From: CAYZZU01 sp964483105
GTDB lineage: Bacteria; CG2-30-53-67
Reading direction: 5' to 3'
Length of the DNA stretch: 64,000 nt
Assembly: GCA_964483105.1 (NCBI GenBank)
Contig: CAYZZU010000002.1
Coordinates: 1 to 64,000 of the forward strand
In this document: positions 9,085 through 17,756 of the stretch, piece after piece
Layout: the number at the start of each line of letters is the position of its first letter
How positions within the stretch are numbered: position 1 is the stretch's first letter
Translations under genes and position numbers: made by a program
Notes under the pieces: generated by a model
Seen by the model: the letters and a program-made list of their open reading frames with translations, nothing else
Database searches by the model: none
Told to the model about the DNA's origin: nothing

Positions 9085-10617
9085 TTAAATACTGATACGG
9101 CTCACTTCCGACCTTTTCAGAAACAGGTCAAAAATCACACGCGTGATGAAGATTGCCGTAAACATACTGGCTACAATCCCAAGGCAAAGGGTCACGGCGA
9201 ATCCTTTCACCGGCCCGGTCCCGAACTGGAAAAGGACAAAGGCCGCGATCAGGGTCGTCACATTCGCGTCCAGAATCGTGCTGAAGGCCTTGGAATATCC
9301 CCCGTCAATGGCCGACAGCACCGTCTTTCCCAGGCGGAGCTCTTCACGGATTCGCTCGAAAATGATCACGTTGGCATCCACGGCCATACCGATGGTCAGT
9401 ATGATCCCCGCGATCCCGGGCAGGGTCAGGGTGGCGTTCAACCCGGAAAGGGCCGCCAGGATGAACAGAATATTCAGGGCCAGCGCGATGTCCGCCACCA
9501 CACCGGCCCACTTGTAGTAGATGGCGATGAAGATCACGACCAGAAGTCCCCCGATGATGACCGACTTGATCCCGGCATTGATCGAGTCCTTCCCGAGGGA
9601 GGGGCCCACAGTCCGGTTTTCCAGAATCCTGACCGGAGCCGGCAGCGCCCCGGCCCGGAGCACGATGGCCAAGTCCTTAGCCTCGTCCAGGGTAAAACGT
9701 CCGGAAATCTGGGCGCTTCCCCCGGAGATTCTTTCCCGAATCGTCGGGGCCGAGTAAACCACATTATCCAGTACGATCGCCATCCGTTTCTTCACATACC
9801 TGCCGGTCACTTCATCAAAAATCCGGGCGCCACGGGAATCGAAGGTCATATGTACATAGGGATTGTTGAACTGATCGTAACTGACACGGGCATCGGTGAT
9901 CGTGTCCCCGGTCATCAGCACTCTCTTTTTCAGGAGCAGCGGACTCCTCCTCCCCGTCACCGAGTTCCGCTGATACAGAATTTCGTCGTCCATCGGGATG
10001 TCGCCTTTCAAGGCACGGCTCAGATCGTTCTCCTCATCGACCAGTTTAAACTCAAGCCGTGCCGTCTTCCCGATCAGGGCGATGGCACGACGGGTGTCTT
10101 TGAGACCGGGCAATTGAATCAGGATCCGGTCCTTCCCCGTCCGCTGAATCGTCGGTTCCGAGACTCCGAATGCATCCACACGGTTCCGGATCGTCTCCAG
10201 GCTCTGGTCGATGGCGGCCTTCTTGATCCGCTGCACCTCCTGTTTCTTCAGAGTCAGGGAAAGTTTATTCTCACCGGATGCGTCCACATTCAGAATACCG
10301 TACTCCTGTTCAACTAATTGACGGATCGCATTCACCCCCTTGCTGTCCAGCGTCTCCACGACAATCGAATCATCCTGCCTGTCGACCAGAATATAATCGA
10401 TGCCCCGGTCATCCAGGAGATTCTGAAACTCGTCCACCAACCGGTCGAGGGTCGCATCGACCGCCTTGTCGGTCTCCACCCCCAGGATCAGGTGCATCCC
10501 GCCCTGGAGATCGAGCCCCAGATTCACCTTGTGCCCCTCGATCGGATAGAGATAATAGACCGACCCCAGGATGGCCAGAAGAATCAGTCCCACCTTCCAC
10601 CGCAAAGCTTTATCCAT
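9085..10617 (-). CDS. secD: Protein translocase subunit SecD
   Basis: 510 residues, in the usual range for non-enteric SecD. N-terminal TM, then NLGLDLQGGMHLIL, a periplasmic P1 domain with DAFGVSEPTIQRTG and ILIQLPG, and six TM segments including GMAVDANVIIFERIREELR. Forms the SecDF(YajC) complex that assists export and membrane release. Ribosome site AAGGAG six bases before ATG. yajC is upstream, secF downstream, the standard order. Confidence 0.97.
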   Translation of the reverse strand: MDKALRWKVGLILLAILGSVYYLYPIEGHKVNLGLDLQGGMHLILGVETDKAVDATLDRLVDEFQNLLDDRGIDYILVDRQDDSIVVETLDSKGVNAIRQLVEQEYGILNVDASGENKLSLTLKKQEVQRIKKAAIDQSLETIRNRVDAFGVSEPTIQRTGKDRILIQLPGLKDTRRAIALIGKTARLEFKLVDEENDLSRALKGDIPMDDEILYQRNSVTGRRSPLLLKKRVLMTGDTITDARVSYDQFNNPYVHMTFDSRGARIFDEVTGRYVKKRMAIVLDNVVYSAPTIRERISGGSAQISGRFTLDEAKDLAIVLRAGALPAPVRILENRTVGPSLGKDSINAGIKSVIIGGLLVVIFIAIYYKWAGVVADIALALNILFILAALSGLNATLTLPGIAGIILTIGMAVDANVIIFERIREELRLGKTVLSAIDGGYSKAFSTILDANVTTLIAAFVLFQFGTGPVKGFAVTLCLGIVASMFTAIFITRVIFDLFLKRSEVSRISI

Positions 10618-10804
10618 CCCTTACTCCTTTCCACTCCCCATGCCCATGGATTATCCCGCTCCGGACCGTTTCCGACCTCTGATTTACCGGGAAAACTCAA
10701 TCAGGAAATATATCATGAACCGTTCGAAAAACAAAGCAGAAGTTCCACCCGGTTCAGGATTTCCCGGATGGAACCACCCCATAGTCCAACAACATTCCGT
10801 GAGG

Positions 10805-11125
10805 TCACGAGGCCTGCTGATCGGTCTCTGTCTTTCTCGCAATGGCGGAACGATCCACCCTGATTTTAACTTTGTCATCCAATTGAAGGGTCACCACATC
10901 CGGCGTGATTACTTTCAGTTCTCCATGAATTCCGCCCGAGGTGACCACCCGGTCTCCCACCTTCAGAGCGGCCAGCATGGCCTTGTGCTCTTTGCTCTTC
11001 TTCATCTGCGGCCGGATCAGAAGAAAATAGAAGATCACAATCATCAGGAGCAACGGAACCAGAGACTGGAAAGCCCCCGCCTGGGGCGGCACGGAACCTG
11101 CCGCGAAAGCCGATGTTTCAAACAT
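10805..11125 (-). CDS. yajC: Preprotein translocase accessory subunit YajC
   Basis: 106 residues from the ATG at 11125, which has AAGGAGG six bases upstream; a longer in-frame opening to 11269 lacks a ribosome site and adds no family sequence. A short N-terminus rich in Ala/Pro/Gly is followed by one TM helix (SLVPLLLMIVIFYFLLIRPQ) and the YajC cytoplasmic domain with KVGDRVVTSGGIHGEL. Binds SecDF in the membrane. tgt is upstream, as in many bacteria. Confidence 0.95.
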   Translation of the reverse strand: MFETSAFAAGSVPPQAGAFQSLVPLLLMIVIFYFLLIRPQMKKSKEHKAMLAALKVGDRVVTSGGIHGELKVITPDVVTLQLDDKVKIRVDRSAIARKTETDQQAS

Positions 11126-11288
11126 GTGTACCTCCTTATACTTTTCGATTGAAAAACCGCGGACCACTATATCAGGAAGTCTTATAAAAAACAATATTCG
11201 GATTGATTCCGCCTGAACACGAATCTGCCGTCCGGGAGAACGTATGGACCTGCAAAGGGCACTTTTCATGAACGATCATGGATGAAGT

Positions 11289-12434
11289 TCAGCCCTCGGC
11301 CTTTACGGTTCCCTTCTCCCGTTCTCCCCGCCCGATCCGGCTGTAAAACTCCTTCCGGAACGCAAGAAGCCGATCCTCACGGATCGCCTCCCGAATCCGG
11401 TTCATGAGATCCTGATAGTAATAGAGATTGTGGATCGTGTTCAACCGAAGGGCAAGGATCTCTCCGGCCACAAAAAGATGCCGGAGATAGGCACGGGAAT
11501 AATGACGGCAGGTATAGCAGCTGCAATCCGGATCAACCGGGCCGGGATCGTCGCGATGCGCTGCGTTCTTGATGACCAGCCTTCCCTGATGCGTGAAGAG
11601 ATAACCGTTTCTGGCGTTCCGCGTCGGCATCACGCAGTCGAAAAGATCCATCCCCCGGATGGCGCCCTCGATCAGGTCTTCCGGCTTCCCGACTCCCATC
11701 AGGTAACGCGGCTGATCCTCCGGCATCCACGATTCCGCCGCTTCGATCATCTCCGCCATCATCGGTTTGGTCTCCCCCACACTTAAACCTCCGACGGCAT
11801 ACCCGTCAAACCCCATCTCGACAAGCCGTTCGGCGGATTCAACCCGGAGATCCGGAAACATTCCCCCCTGGACAATGCCGAACAGGGCCTGGTCAGACCG
11901 CCGTTTCCGGTCCCGGCATCGCTTCGCCCATCGGAGGGTGCGTTCCATCGACTCCCGGGTATAATCCCGTGTCACCGGATAAGGCACACACTCATCAAAA
12001 GCCATGATGACGTCGGCGCCCAGGGCCTCCTGGATCTCAATGGCCCTTTCGGGGGTAAGCCGGTGTCTGGAACCGTCGATATGGGACTGAAACCTTACCC
12101 CCTCCTCGTCAATTTTCCTCAATGCGCTGTGGCTGAAAACCTGGAAACCGCCGCTATCGGTCAGGATCGGCCCGTCCCACCCCATGAACGAGTGCAACCC
12201 GCCCAGCTTGCCAATCAGTTCATGACCCGGCCTGAGATAGAGATGATACGTGTTGGCCAGAATCATCTCCGCCCCGATCGCACGTACCTCCTCCGGCGTC
12301 AGGGTCTTCACCGTGGCCTGAGTCCCGACCGGCATGAAGGCCGGCGTCCGGATCTTCCCGTGGGGGGTCGTCACCGTCCCGAGACGGCCCCGGGTATCCG
12401 GGTCCCGATGATGTAAGGTAAAGGAAAAAGTCAT
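11289..12434 (-). CDS. tgt: tRNA-guanine transglycosylase
   Basis: 381 residues. Exchanges guanine-34 of GUN-anticodon tRNAs for preQ1, the entry step of queuosine into tRNA. Catalytic residues visible: DSGGFQ at 93-98 (general acid/base Asp 93), the nucleophile Asp near 266 in LFDCVMPTRNARNG, and the zinc site C304-x-C306-x2-C309 with His near 335. Follows queA by 11 bases and precedes yajC, so tRNA modification and export genes are co-oriented. Confidence 0.97.
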   Translation of the reverse strand: MTFSFTLHHRDPDTRGRLGTVTTPHGKIRTPAFMPVGTQATVKTLTPEEVRAIGAEMILANTYHLYLRPGHELIGKLGGLHSFMGWDGPILTDSGGFQVFSHSALRKIDEEGVRFQSHIDGSRHRLTPERAIEIQEALGADVIMAFDECVPYPVTRDYTRESMERTLRWAKRCRDRKRRSDQALFGIVQGGMFPDLRVESAERLVEMGFDGYAVGGLSVGETKPMMAEMIEAAESWMPEDQPRYLMGVGKPEDLIEGAIRGMDLFDCVMPTRNARNGYLFTHQGRLVIKNAAHRDDPGPVDPDCSCYTCRHYSRAYLRHLFVAGEILALRLNTIHNLYYYQDLMNRIREAIREDRLLAFRKEFYSRIGRGEREKGTVKAEG

Positions 12435-12445
12435 TTCGATTTTTC

Positions 12446-13486
12446 CTACAGGATCAACATGGCGTCACCGTATGAATAAAACCGGTAGTTCCCGTCGATG
12501 GCATCCCGGTAGGCCCGGTCCATCCGATCCTTCCCCGCGAAGGCCGCCACCAGCATCAGGAGACTGGTCCGGGGAAGATGAAAATTCGTGATCAGCCCCC
12601 GAATCACCCGGAAAGAGTACCCCGGATAGATGAAGAGACCGGTCGTCCCGGCGCCCGGGGTGATCCCTCCCCCAAAACCGGTCGCCGATTCCAGGGTGCG
12701 CGTCGAGGTCGTCCCCACAGCGATCACCCTTCTTCCTTCACGGAGTGCGGCATTCACCTTCCGGGCCGTCTCCTCCGGGATGACATAGCTCTCCCGGTCC
12801 ATCCGGTGCTCCCGGATATCCTCCGCGATCACCGGCCGGAATGTACCATACCCCACATGGAGAGTAATGAATGCCGTTTCCACCCCTTTCATCCGGATGC
12901 GTTCCAAAAGCTCATCCGTGAAATGAAGCCCGGCGGTCGGCGCGGCCACGGCTCCGGGCACCCTCGCAAAGACGGTTTGATACCTTTCCCGGTCGAGCCG
13001 GGAAAGCCGCTCCTCCCCGTTCCTCCGGATATAGGGCGGCAGAGGGATTTTCCCGAATCGCTTCAGCACGTCCAGGAAATCCTCCGTCAGATCAAACCGA
13101 ACCACCCGGATTCCGTCGGGTCGGGTCTGTTCCACGACTCCACTCTTCCCCTCCTCCAGGATCACCCCTGTTCCGGGAGATACCTTTCCCCGGATCAACG
13201 TCTCCCAGCGGTTCTTCCCCAGATTGCGGAGCAGGAAGATCTCAAGTCTTCCTCCCGACTTCTTGCGTGCCGTCAAACGGGCGGGGATCACCCGGGTATC
13301 ATTGAAGACAAGAAGGTCCCCTTCCCGGAAAAAATCCACGATCCCGAAAAAACGCAGATTCCTCACATCCCCCGTACTCCGGTCCAGAACCATCAGCCTG
13401 GAACAGTCCCGCCGGGCCGCCGGTTCCTGGGCAATACGGTCCGGAGGCAGGGCATAATCATAGTCAGTAAGCCGAAAGCCGTTCAA
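12446..13486 (-). CDS. queA: S-adenosylmethionine:tRNA ribosyltransferase-isomerase QueA
   Basis: 346 residues from a TTG at 13486. The frame is open further up to 13549, but the upstream TTG lacks a ribosome site and the extra 21 residues do not match the family, whereas MNGFRLTDYDYALPPDRIAQEP aligns with the usual QueA N-terminus. Transfers and isomerises the ribosyl of SAM onto preQ1-tRNA to give epoxyqueuosine. Conserved blocks: ADRIAQ-like start, ARLTARKKSGG, FARVPGAVAAPTAGLHFT, HVGYGTFRPV and TNFHLPRTSLLMLVAAFAG. tgt follows by 11 bases. Confidence 0.93.
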   Translation of the reverse strand: MNGFRLTDYDYALPPDRIAQEPAARRDCSRLMVLDRSTGDVRNLRFFGIVDFFREGDLLVFNDTRVIPARLTARKKSGGRLEIFLLRNLGKNRWETLIRGKVSPGTGVILEEGKSGVVEQTRPDGIRVVRFDLTEDFLDVLKRFGKIPLPPYIRRNGEERLSRLDRERYQTVFARVPGAVAAPTAGLHFTDELLERIRMKGVETAFITLHVGYGTFRPVIAEDIREHRMDRESYVIPEETARKVNAALREGRRVIAVGTTSTRTLESATGFGGGITPGAGTTGLFIYPGYSFRVIRGLITNFHLPRTSLLMLVAAFAGKDRMDRAYRDAIDGNYRFYSYGDAMLIL

Positions 13487-13628
13487 AATATCTACCTGAA
13501 TCAGATGGAATGGGAAAACCGCCGGGCTGACGCATCCGTCCACGTGCAAACCCTACAGAACCGTAACATAAGAAGACGGTTCAGAACCCTGCGGACCGTC
13601 CAGGAAAAACGAACCGGGTCAGGACCTT

Positions 13629-14177
13629 TCATTTCTTTCCGACGGTCTTCCTTTTCAGATACCGGTCCATCTCGCTGTAGATGCAGCCGCAATAAGGCTG
13701 CCGGTACATGCCGAGCTCCCGTGAACGGTTCACACCCTCCCTCCATCCGGTCCGGAAATCCTCATAATAAAAAGGAACTCCCTCCTGCCGTCCCGCCTCT
13801 TCCCCGATCCGCCGGATCTCTTCATGTTTCTGGTAGACACTATAAAGGAGCGTAGTCGAAAAGGCCTCCGCGCCGAGGCGCCTGGCGAAAGCGGCCGTAC
13901 GGGTCAGCCGCATCCGGTAACAATATCCGCACCGGTTCTCTTCACGAAAGACCACCTCCCGAAGGAACGGGACAAGACCGTATTCGTCCTCAATCCGGAG
14001 GGAAAGTCCGATTGATTCGGCATATTCCGTAAGCGCGGAAAGTCGTTTCCGGTATTCAGTGACCGGATGAATATTGGGATTGTAAAAAAAACCGGTCAGT
14101 TCGATCCCCTGCCCGCGCAGGACTGAAACCGGGAAAATCGAACAGGGCGCGCAACAGATGTGAAGAAGAAGTTTCAA
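13629..14177 (-). CDS. queH: Epoxyqueuosine reductase QueH
   Basis: 182 residues. Reduces epoxyqueuosine to queuosine in tRNA; QueH is the cobalamin-independent replacement for QueG. Family signature present: LHICCAPCS with Cys 8, 9 and 12, RCGYCYRMRL near residue 82, and the C-terminal YRQPYCGCIYSEMDRY. These cysteines carry the metal/Fe-S chemistry in characterised QueH. Start is TTG at 14177 overlapping the ruvB stop (TTGA) with AGGAGG seven bases upstream, so translation is coupled to ruvB. With queA and tgt it completes late queuosine synthesis in one locus. Confidence 0.93.
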   Translation of the reverse strand: MKLLLHICCAPCSIFPVSVLRGQGIELTGFFYNPNIHPVTEYRKRLSALTEYAESIGLSLRIEDEYGLVPFLREVVFREENRCGYCYRMRLTRTAAFARRLGAEAFSTTLLYSVYQKHEEIRRIGEEAGRQEGVPFYYEDFRTGWREGVNRSRELGMYRQPYCGCIYSEMDRYLKRKTVGKK

Positions 14178-15196
14178 AACAGACCCTCCTGAGCCCCTTT
14201 CCGAAAGGGAATGCCGAAATGTTCATAGGCGATCCGCGTCGCCACCCTCCCCCTCGGCGTCCGGTTCAAATAACCATGCTGGATCAGGTAGGGTTCATAG
14301 ACATCCTCGATCGTATCCTTCTCCTCACTGAGGGCCGCAGCCAGGGTGGAAATCCCGACCGGCCCACCGTCGAATTTCTCAATGATGGTGCGAATCAGCC
14401 TCTGATCCATCTGATCCAGTCCCAGGGGATCCACGTCCAACTGGAGAAGCGCCCGGTCCGCAACCTCACGGTTGATCACCCCGTCTCCCTGGACCTCGGC
14501 AAAATCCCGGACGCGTCTTAAGAGACGGTTGGCGATCCGGGGGGTCCCCCGCGACCGTCTGGCAATCTCGAATCCCCCCTTCTCCTCGATCGGAATGGAG
14601 AGAAGCCGGGCGGAACGGGTCACAATCCGCGTCAGGTCCGAGGTCTGATAATAGTTCAACCGCTCCACCACACCGAATCGATCCCGGAGGGGAGAGGTCA
14701 GAAGACCGGCACGTGTCGTAGCCCCCACCAGTGTAAAACGGGGAAGATCCAGTTTGATGATCCGGGCCGATGGTCCCTCCCCCAGCATGATATCGAGTTG
14801 AAAATCCTCAATGGCGGGATAAAGCAGTTCTTCCACCGTCCGGTTTAAGCGGTGGATCTCGTCCACAAAGAGGACATCTCCATCCTTCAGGTTGGTCAGA
14901 ATGGCGGCAAGATCCCCCGGTTTCTCGAGTACCGGACCGGAGGTCGCCTTGAGATCCACCTCCATCTCGCCGGCGATAATATGGGCCAGGGTAGTCTTCC
15001 CTAACCCCGGCGGACCGTAGAGAAGCACATGGTCCAGCGCCTCTTTCCGAGCCTTCGCCGCCTCGATAAAAACCCGGAGATTCTGTCTCACCTTCTCCTG
15101 ACCGACAAATTCGCCGAAACGACGAGGACGGAGACTGATCTCCAGATCATTTTCCTCGGCCTGACTTCCCGGTCCTACAATACGCTCATCACCCAT
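14174..15196 (-). CDS. ruvB: Holliday junction branch-migration helicase RuvB
   Basis: 340 residues, typical. Hexameric AAA+ motor of the RuvAB complex. Walker A GPPGLGKT at 61-68, Walker B LFVDEIHR, sensor 1 GATTRAG, arginine finger region LRDRFG, and the C-terminal winged helix (PRGRVATRIAYEHFG). Overlaps queH by four bases; ruvA lies 71 bases upstream. Confidence 0.98.
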   Translation of the reverse strand: MGDERIVGPGSQAEENDLEISLRPRRFGEFVGQEKVRQNLRVFIEAAKARKEALDHVLLYGPPGLGKTTLAHIIAGEMEVDLKATSGPVLEKPGDLAAILTNLKDGDVLFVDEIHRLNRTVEELLYPAIEDFQLDIMLGEGPSARIIKLDLPRFTLVGATTRAGLLTSPLRDRFGVVERLNYYQTSDLTRIVTRSARLLSIPIEEKGGFEIARRSRGTPRIANRLLRRVRDFAEVQGDGVINREVADRALLQLDVDPLGLDQMDQRLIRTIIEKFDGGPVGISTLAAALSEEKDTIEDVYEPYLIQHGYLNRTPRGRVATRIAYEHFGIPFRKGAQEGLF

Positions 15197-15267
15197 TCAT
15201 CCACCTCTGTCCGCACCTCGTTGAAAGAGCCTGTTCAGGCAGTCTGAACCGCACGGGCCGTCCGCCA

Positions 15268-15876
15268 TCACGCCTTGGACAGAAACCGGAGCGACTCCCG
15301 GATCAACTCCTCCACCGGACGATCTTCCTTCTCTGAGGCCAGTTGCCGCAGAACCTCCCTGACCTCGTTCGGACGATATCCAAGATGCACCAGGGCGGTC
15401 ACCGCATCCCGGTACGCACATCCCTCCACCATCCCCCCTCGCGCAGGCGCCTTGTCCGCCATCCTTGTCCCATCATCAAAGATCTTGTCCTTGAGCTCCA
15501 TGCAGATCCGTTCTGCGGTCTTTTTCCCCACACCGGGCAGACTGGAAAGCGCCGCCACATCCCGGTTCCCGACTGTCCTCTGAATCGTCTCCGCATCCAT
15601 CCCGGAAAGAATCGACAGGGCCATTTTCGGTCCCACTTTGGAAACGGAAATCAGCATCCGGAAGAGATGTTTCTCCAGGGAGGTCAAAAAACCGAAGATC
15701 TGGATGGCATCCTCACGGACATGAGTATGAGTCACCAGACGGACCGGTTCCCCCTCCTCCGGCAGTTTGTAAAAAGTGGAGAGAGGAACGAGGAGTCGAT
15801 ACCCGACCCCCTGGACATCAATCACGATCTCCGTGGGGGTCTTCGAGTCAAGAATTCCTTTCAATGTCGCGATCAT
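15268..15876 (-). CDS. ruvA: Holliday junction DNA-binding protein RuvA
   Basis: 202 residues from the ATG at 15876. The frame continues open into ruvC, but MIATLKGILDSKTPTEIVIDVQGVGY is the canonical RuvA start. Domain I is the OB fold, domain II has the two helix-hairpin-helix motifs (VSKVGPKMALSIL and LPGVGKKTAERI), domain III is the C-terminal three-helix RuvB-contact domain (AVTALVHLGYRPNEVREVLRQL). Ten bases after ruvC. Confidence 0.97.
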   Translation of the reverse strand: MIATLKGILDSKTPTEIVIDVQGVGYRLLVPLSTFYKLPEEGEPVRLVTHTHVREDAIQIFGFLTSLEKHLFRMLISVSKVGPKMALSILSGMDAETIQRTVGNRDVAALSSLPGVGKKTAERICMELKDKIFDDGTRMADKAPARGGMVEGCAYRDAVTALVHLGYRPNEVREVLRQLASEKEDRPVEELIRESLRFLSKA

Positions 15877-15886
15877 AATGGAAAAC

Positions 15887-16420
15887 TCACGACCGTATTC
15901 CCGGCACGTTCCTCCGCTCCCGGGAATTCTCCGTTTGAAAAGACGGCCGCCCCTTCGCACAATGGCTGTGACAGATCGCAAGCGCCAGCGCGTCGGAAAC
16001 ATCGCAGGGACCGGGGAGTTCCTTCAACCCGAGAAGCATCTGGACCATGTACCGGACCTGTTCCTTTTCCGCCCGCCCGGAACCGGTCAACGCCTTTTTC
16101 ACCTCCGCGGGGGTGTATTCAAAAACCTCCAGCCCTCGATTCACGGCCGCGAGGATCGCCACCCCCCGGGCATGGCCCAGTTTCAGTGCGGAACGGACAT
16201 TATGAGCCACAAAAATATTCTCCAGGGAAATCTCGTCCGGGCGGTACCGCACGATCGCACGGTCCAGTTCAGAATAGATTTTCTTTAAACGATGGGCAAT
16301 GGGGGCACGGGAAGAAGTCCGGATGACTCCGCTCCCGAGGTGGTGAAGGGTGCCTTCTTCTTCCATCAGCATCCCGAATCCGGTCTGAATCGTTCCGGGA
16401 TCAATCCCTAAAATACGCAC
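15887..16420 (-). CDS. ruvC: Crossover junction endodeoxyribonuclease RuvC
   Basis: 177 residues. Resolves Holliday junctions by paired nicks. RNase H-like acidic residues are in place: Asp 7 in GIDPG, Glu in SLENIF, Asp pair in CDVSDALALAICH. The strongly conserved ALKLGHARGVAI is present. Starts with GTG placed directly after the yebC stop codon (TGA-GTG, no gap), implying translational coupling. The C-terminal 20 residues are charged and not conserved. Confidence 0.97.
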   Translation of the reverse strand: MRILGIDPGTIQTGFGMLMEEEGTLHHLGSGVIRTSSRAPIAHRLKKIYSELDRAIVRYRPDEISLENIFVAHNVRSALKLGHARGVAILAAVNRGLEVFEYTPAEVKKALTGSGRAEKEQVRYMVQMLLGLKELPGPCDVSDALALAICHSHCAKGRPSFQTENSRERRNVPGIRS

Positions 16421-17170
16421 TCAGGCGCCCATCCTCTCGATCACCTGGTCATCGATATCGAAGTTGGCGTGGACGGCATTGACATCATCGTTGTCCTCCA
16501 GGGCGGAGAGCAACCTCAGCATCTGTTCCGCCTCCTTCCCCTCCAGGCGGACCGTGGACTGTGGAATCTTTGTCACTTCGGCAAGATTGATCGGAATTCC
16601 GGCATCTTCCACGGCCTTTTTGACCGTCTCAAAAGCCTGGGGTTCCGTCACGATCTCGAAGGTATCACCGGCCTCCTTCACATCCTCCGCTCCCGCCTCC
16701 AGGACGATTTCCATCAGTCGGTCCTCATCCACAGCGGACCGATCGACGGCGATCAGTCCCCGTGCATCGAACATCCAGGCAACACAGCCGTTTTCCCCCA
16801 GGTTCCCGTTCAGCTTGGAAAAAAGATGACGAATTTCGGAAACGGTCCGGTTCTTGTTGTCCGTCAGGACTTCCACCATGACCGCAACACCGCCCGGTCC
16901 ATATCCCTCGTAGAGGATCTCCTCGTAATGGACACCGGGGAGTTCCCCCGTCCCCTTCTGAATGGCCCTTTTGATATTATCGGCGGGCATGTTGGCGTCC
17001 TTGGCTTTCATGACGACCGTCCGCAACCGCGCGTTCGTGTCGGGATCTCCCCCACCCATACGGGCGGCCACGGTGATCTCCTTGATCAATTTCGTGAAGA
17101 TCTTCCCTCTCTTGGCGTCCACCGCCGACTTTTTCCGTTTAATCGTTGCCCATTTTGAATGGCCTGACAT
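16421..17170 (-). CDS. yebC: YebC/PmpR-family DNA-binding regulatory protein
   Basis: 249 residues from ATG 17170, with AAGGAG seven bases upstream; the canonical N-terminus MSGHSKWATIKRKK begins here, so the upstream open frame to 17302 is excluded. Three-domain YebC fold with GGGDPDTNARLR, ADNIKRAIQKGTG, YEGYGPGGVAVMVE and DDVNAVHANFD. Family members act as regulators, and some have been tied to ribosome stalling at proline stretches. First gene of the ruv run; a sigma-70-type promoter lies upstream. Confidence 0.96.
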   Translation of the reverse strand: MSGHSKWATIKRKKSAVDAKRGKIFTKLIKEITVAARMGGGDPDTNARLRTVVMKAKDANMPADNIKRAIQKGTGELPGVHYEEILYEGYGPGGVAVMVEVLTDNKNRTVSEIRHLFSKLNGNLGENGCVAWMFDARGLIAVDRSAVDEDRLMEIVLEAGAEDVKEAGDTFEIVTEPQAFETVKKAVEDAGIPINLAEVTKIPQSTVRLEGKEAEQMLRLLSALEDNDDVNAVHANFDIDDQVIERMGA

Positions 17171-17209
17171 CTCCCTGCTCCTTGCGTGTTTCCCGTTTTC
17201 AATGACTAT

Positions 17210-17239
17210 TTCATAACACAACCCCGTAAAAGATGTCAA
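17210..17239 (-). promoter_or_regulatory. Sigma-70-type promoter for yebC-ruvCAB
   Basis: Minus-strand TTGACA (17234-17239), 18-base spacer, TATGAA (17210-17215). Predicted start near 17203, about 30 bases before the yebC ATG. The -35 box is perfect, the -10 matches four of six. Confidence 0.55.
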
Positions 17240-17756
17240 CGTTTTCGTCACCAGGATTTCCCCCAATTTCTCGTGGTGATGAGGTTCAAAGCGAAAAACC
17301 ATTCACCCATCAAAAAAACAAACCTTTTTGACAGGATGAACAGGATCGACAGGATATGCAAACCCGACTCCCCCGCAGGGGGAGCGTACTCCCTGTCATA
17401 AGCCGAGCATGAAAGACAAGGTCGGGAGAAATGCTGGGCTGTCTCGTCAAGGGGTGCGAGTGAGGCATACCCCCCTGCGGTATGTCGCAGGGAGCATAAC
17501 GCAGACGAGGCGGCTCTGCAGCGCTCGGATGCCGCTTGGTTTGGGAAGAGGGCCACAGGTGCAGCACCCCTCTCCCCCTCGGCATGCTCAGGGCAGGCCC
17601 TTCGAGAAGCGCAGGGAAGTCCCGCTTTGCGGGACCGAGTGACGGGGGCATCGGATCATGGGTTCGTTAAGACAATGATCCTTCCCGCTTTCAACAAGTT
17701 CAACTTGGATGGGTGTTGTTCCCGGGGGAACCTCCGGAAACCGGAGATTTGGAGAT
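17240..17756. other. Repeat-bearing intergenic region, no gene
   Basis: Over 500 bases between the yebC promoter and the cyclase-like gene. It holds a dispersed repeat shared with 42.9 kb and short G/C hairpins. A minus-strand opening at 17248-17556 has no ribosome site and only reflects the repeat. A 6-bp CTCCGG/CCGGAG hairpin at 17732-17746 sits just past the cyclase-like stop codon but lacks a T-run. Confidence 0.5.
17321..17409 (+). repeat. Dispersed intergenic repeat, copy A
   Basis: Begins AACCTTTTTGACAGGATGAA, has three spaced ACAGGAT units, then a CCCGACTCCCCC/GGGGGA-type hairpin and CTCCCTGTCA. A clearly related copy in the same orientation lies at 42956-43045 (about 85 % identical by eye). 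Confidence 0.8.

Noticed and set aside
13487..13628. Searched for a preQ1 riboswitch between queH and queA
   Set aside because: No C-rich/A-rich preQ1 aptamer layout was found; the gap has no convincing stem set.
17248..17556. Open frame of about 100 codons in the yebC/cyclase-like gap
   Set aside because: It is formed by the dispersed repeat; similar junk frames arise at the second copy.
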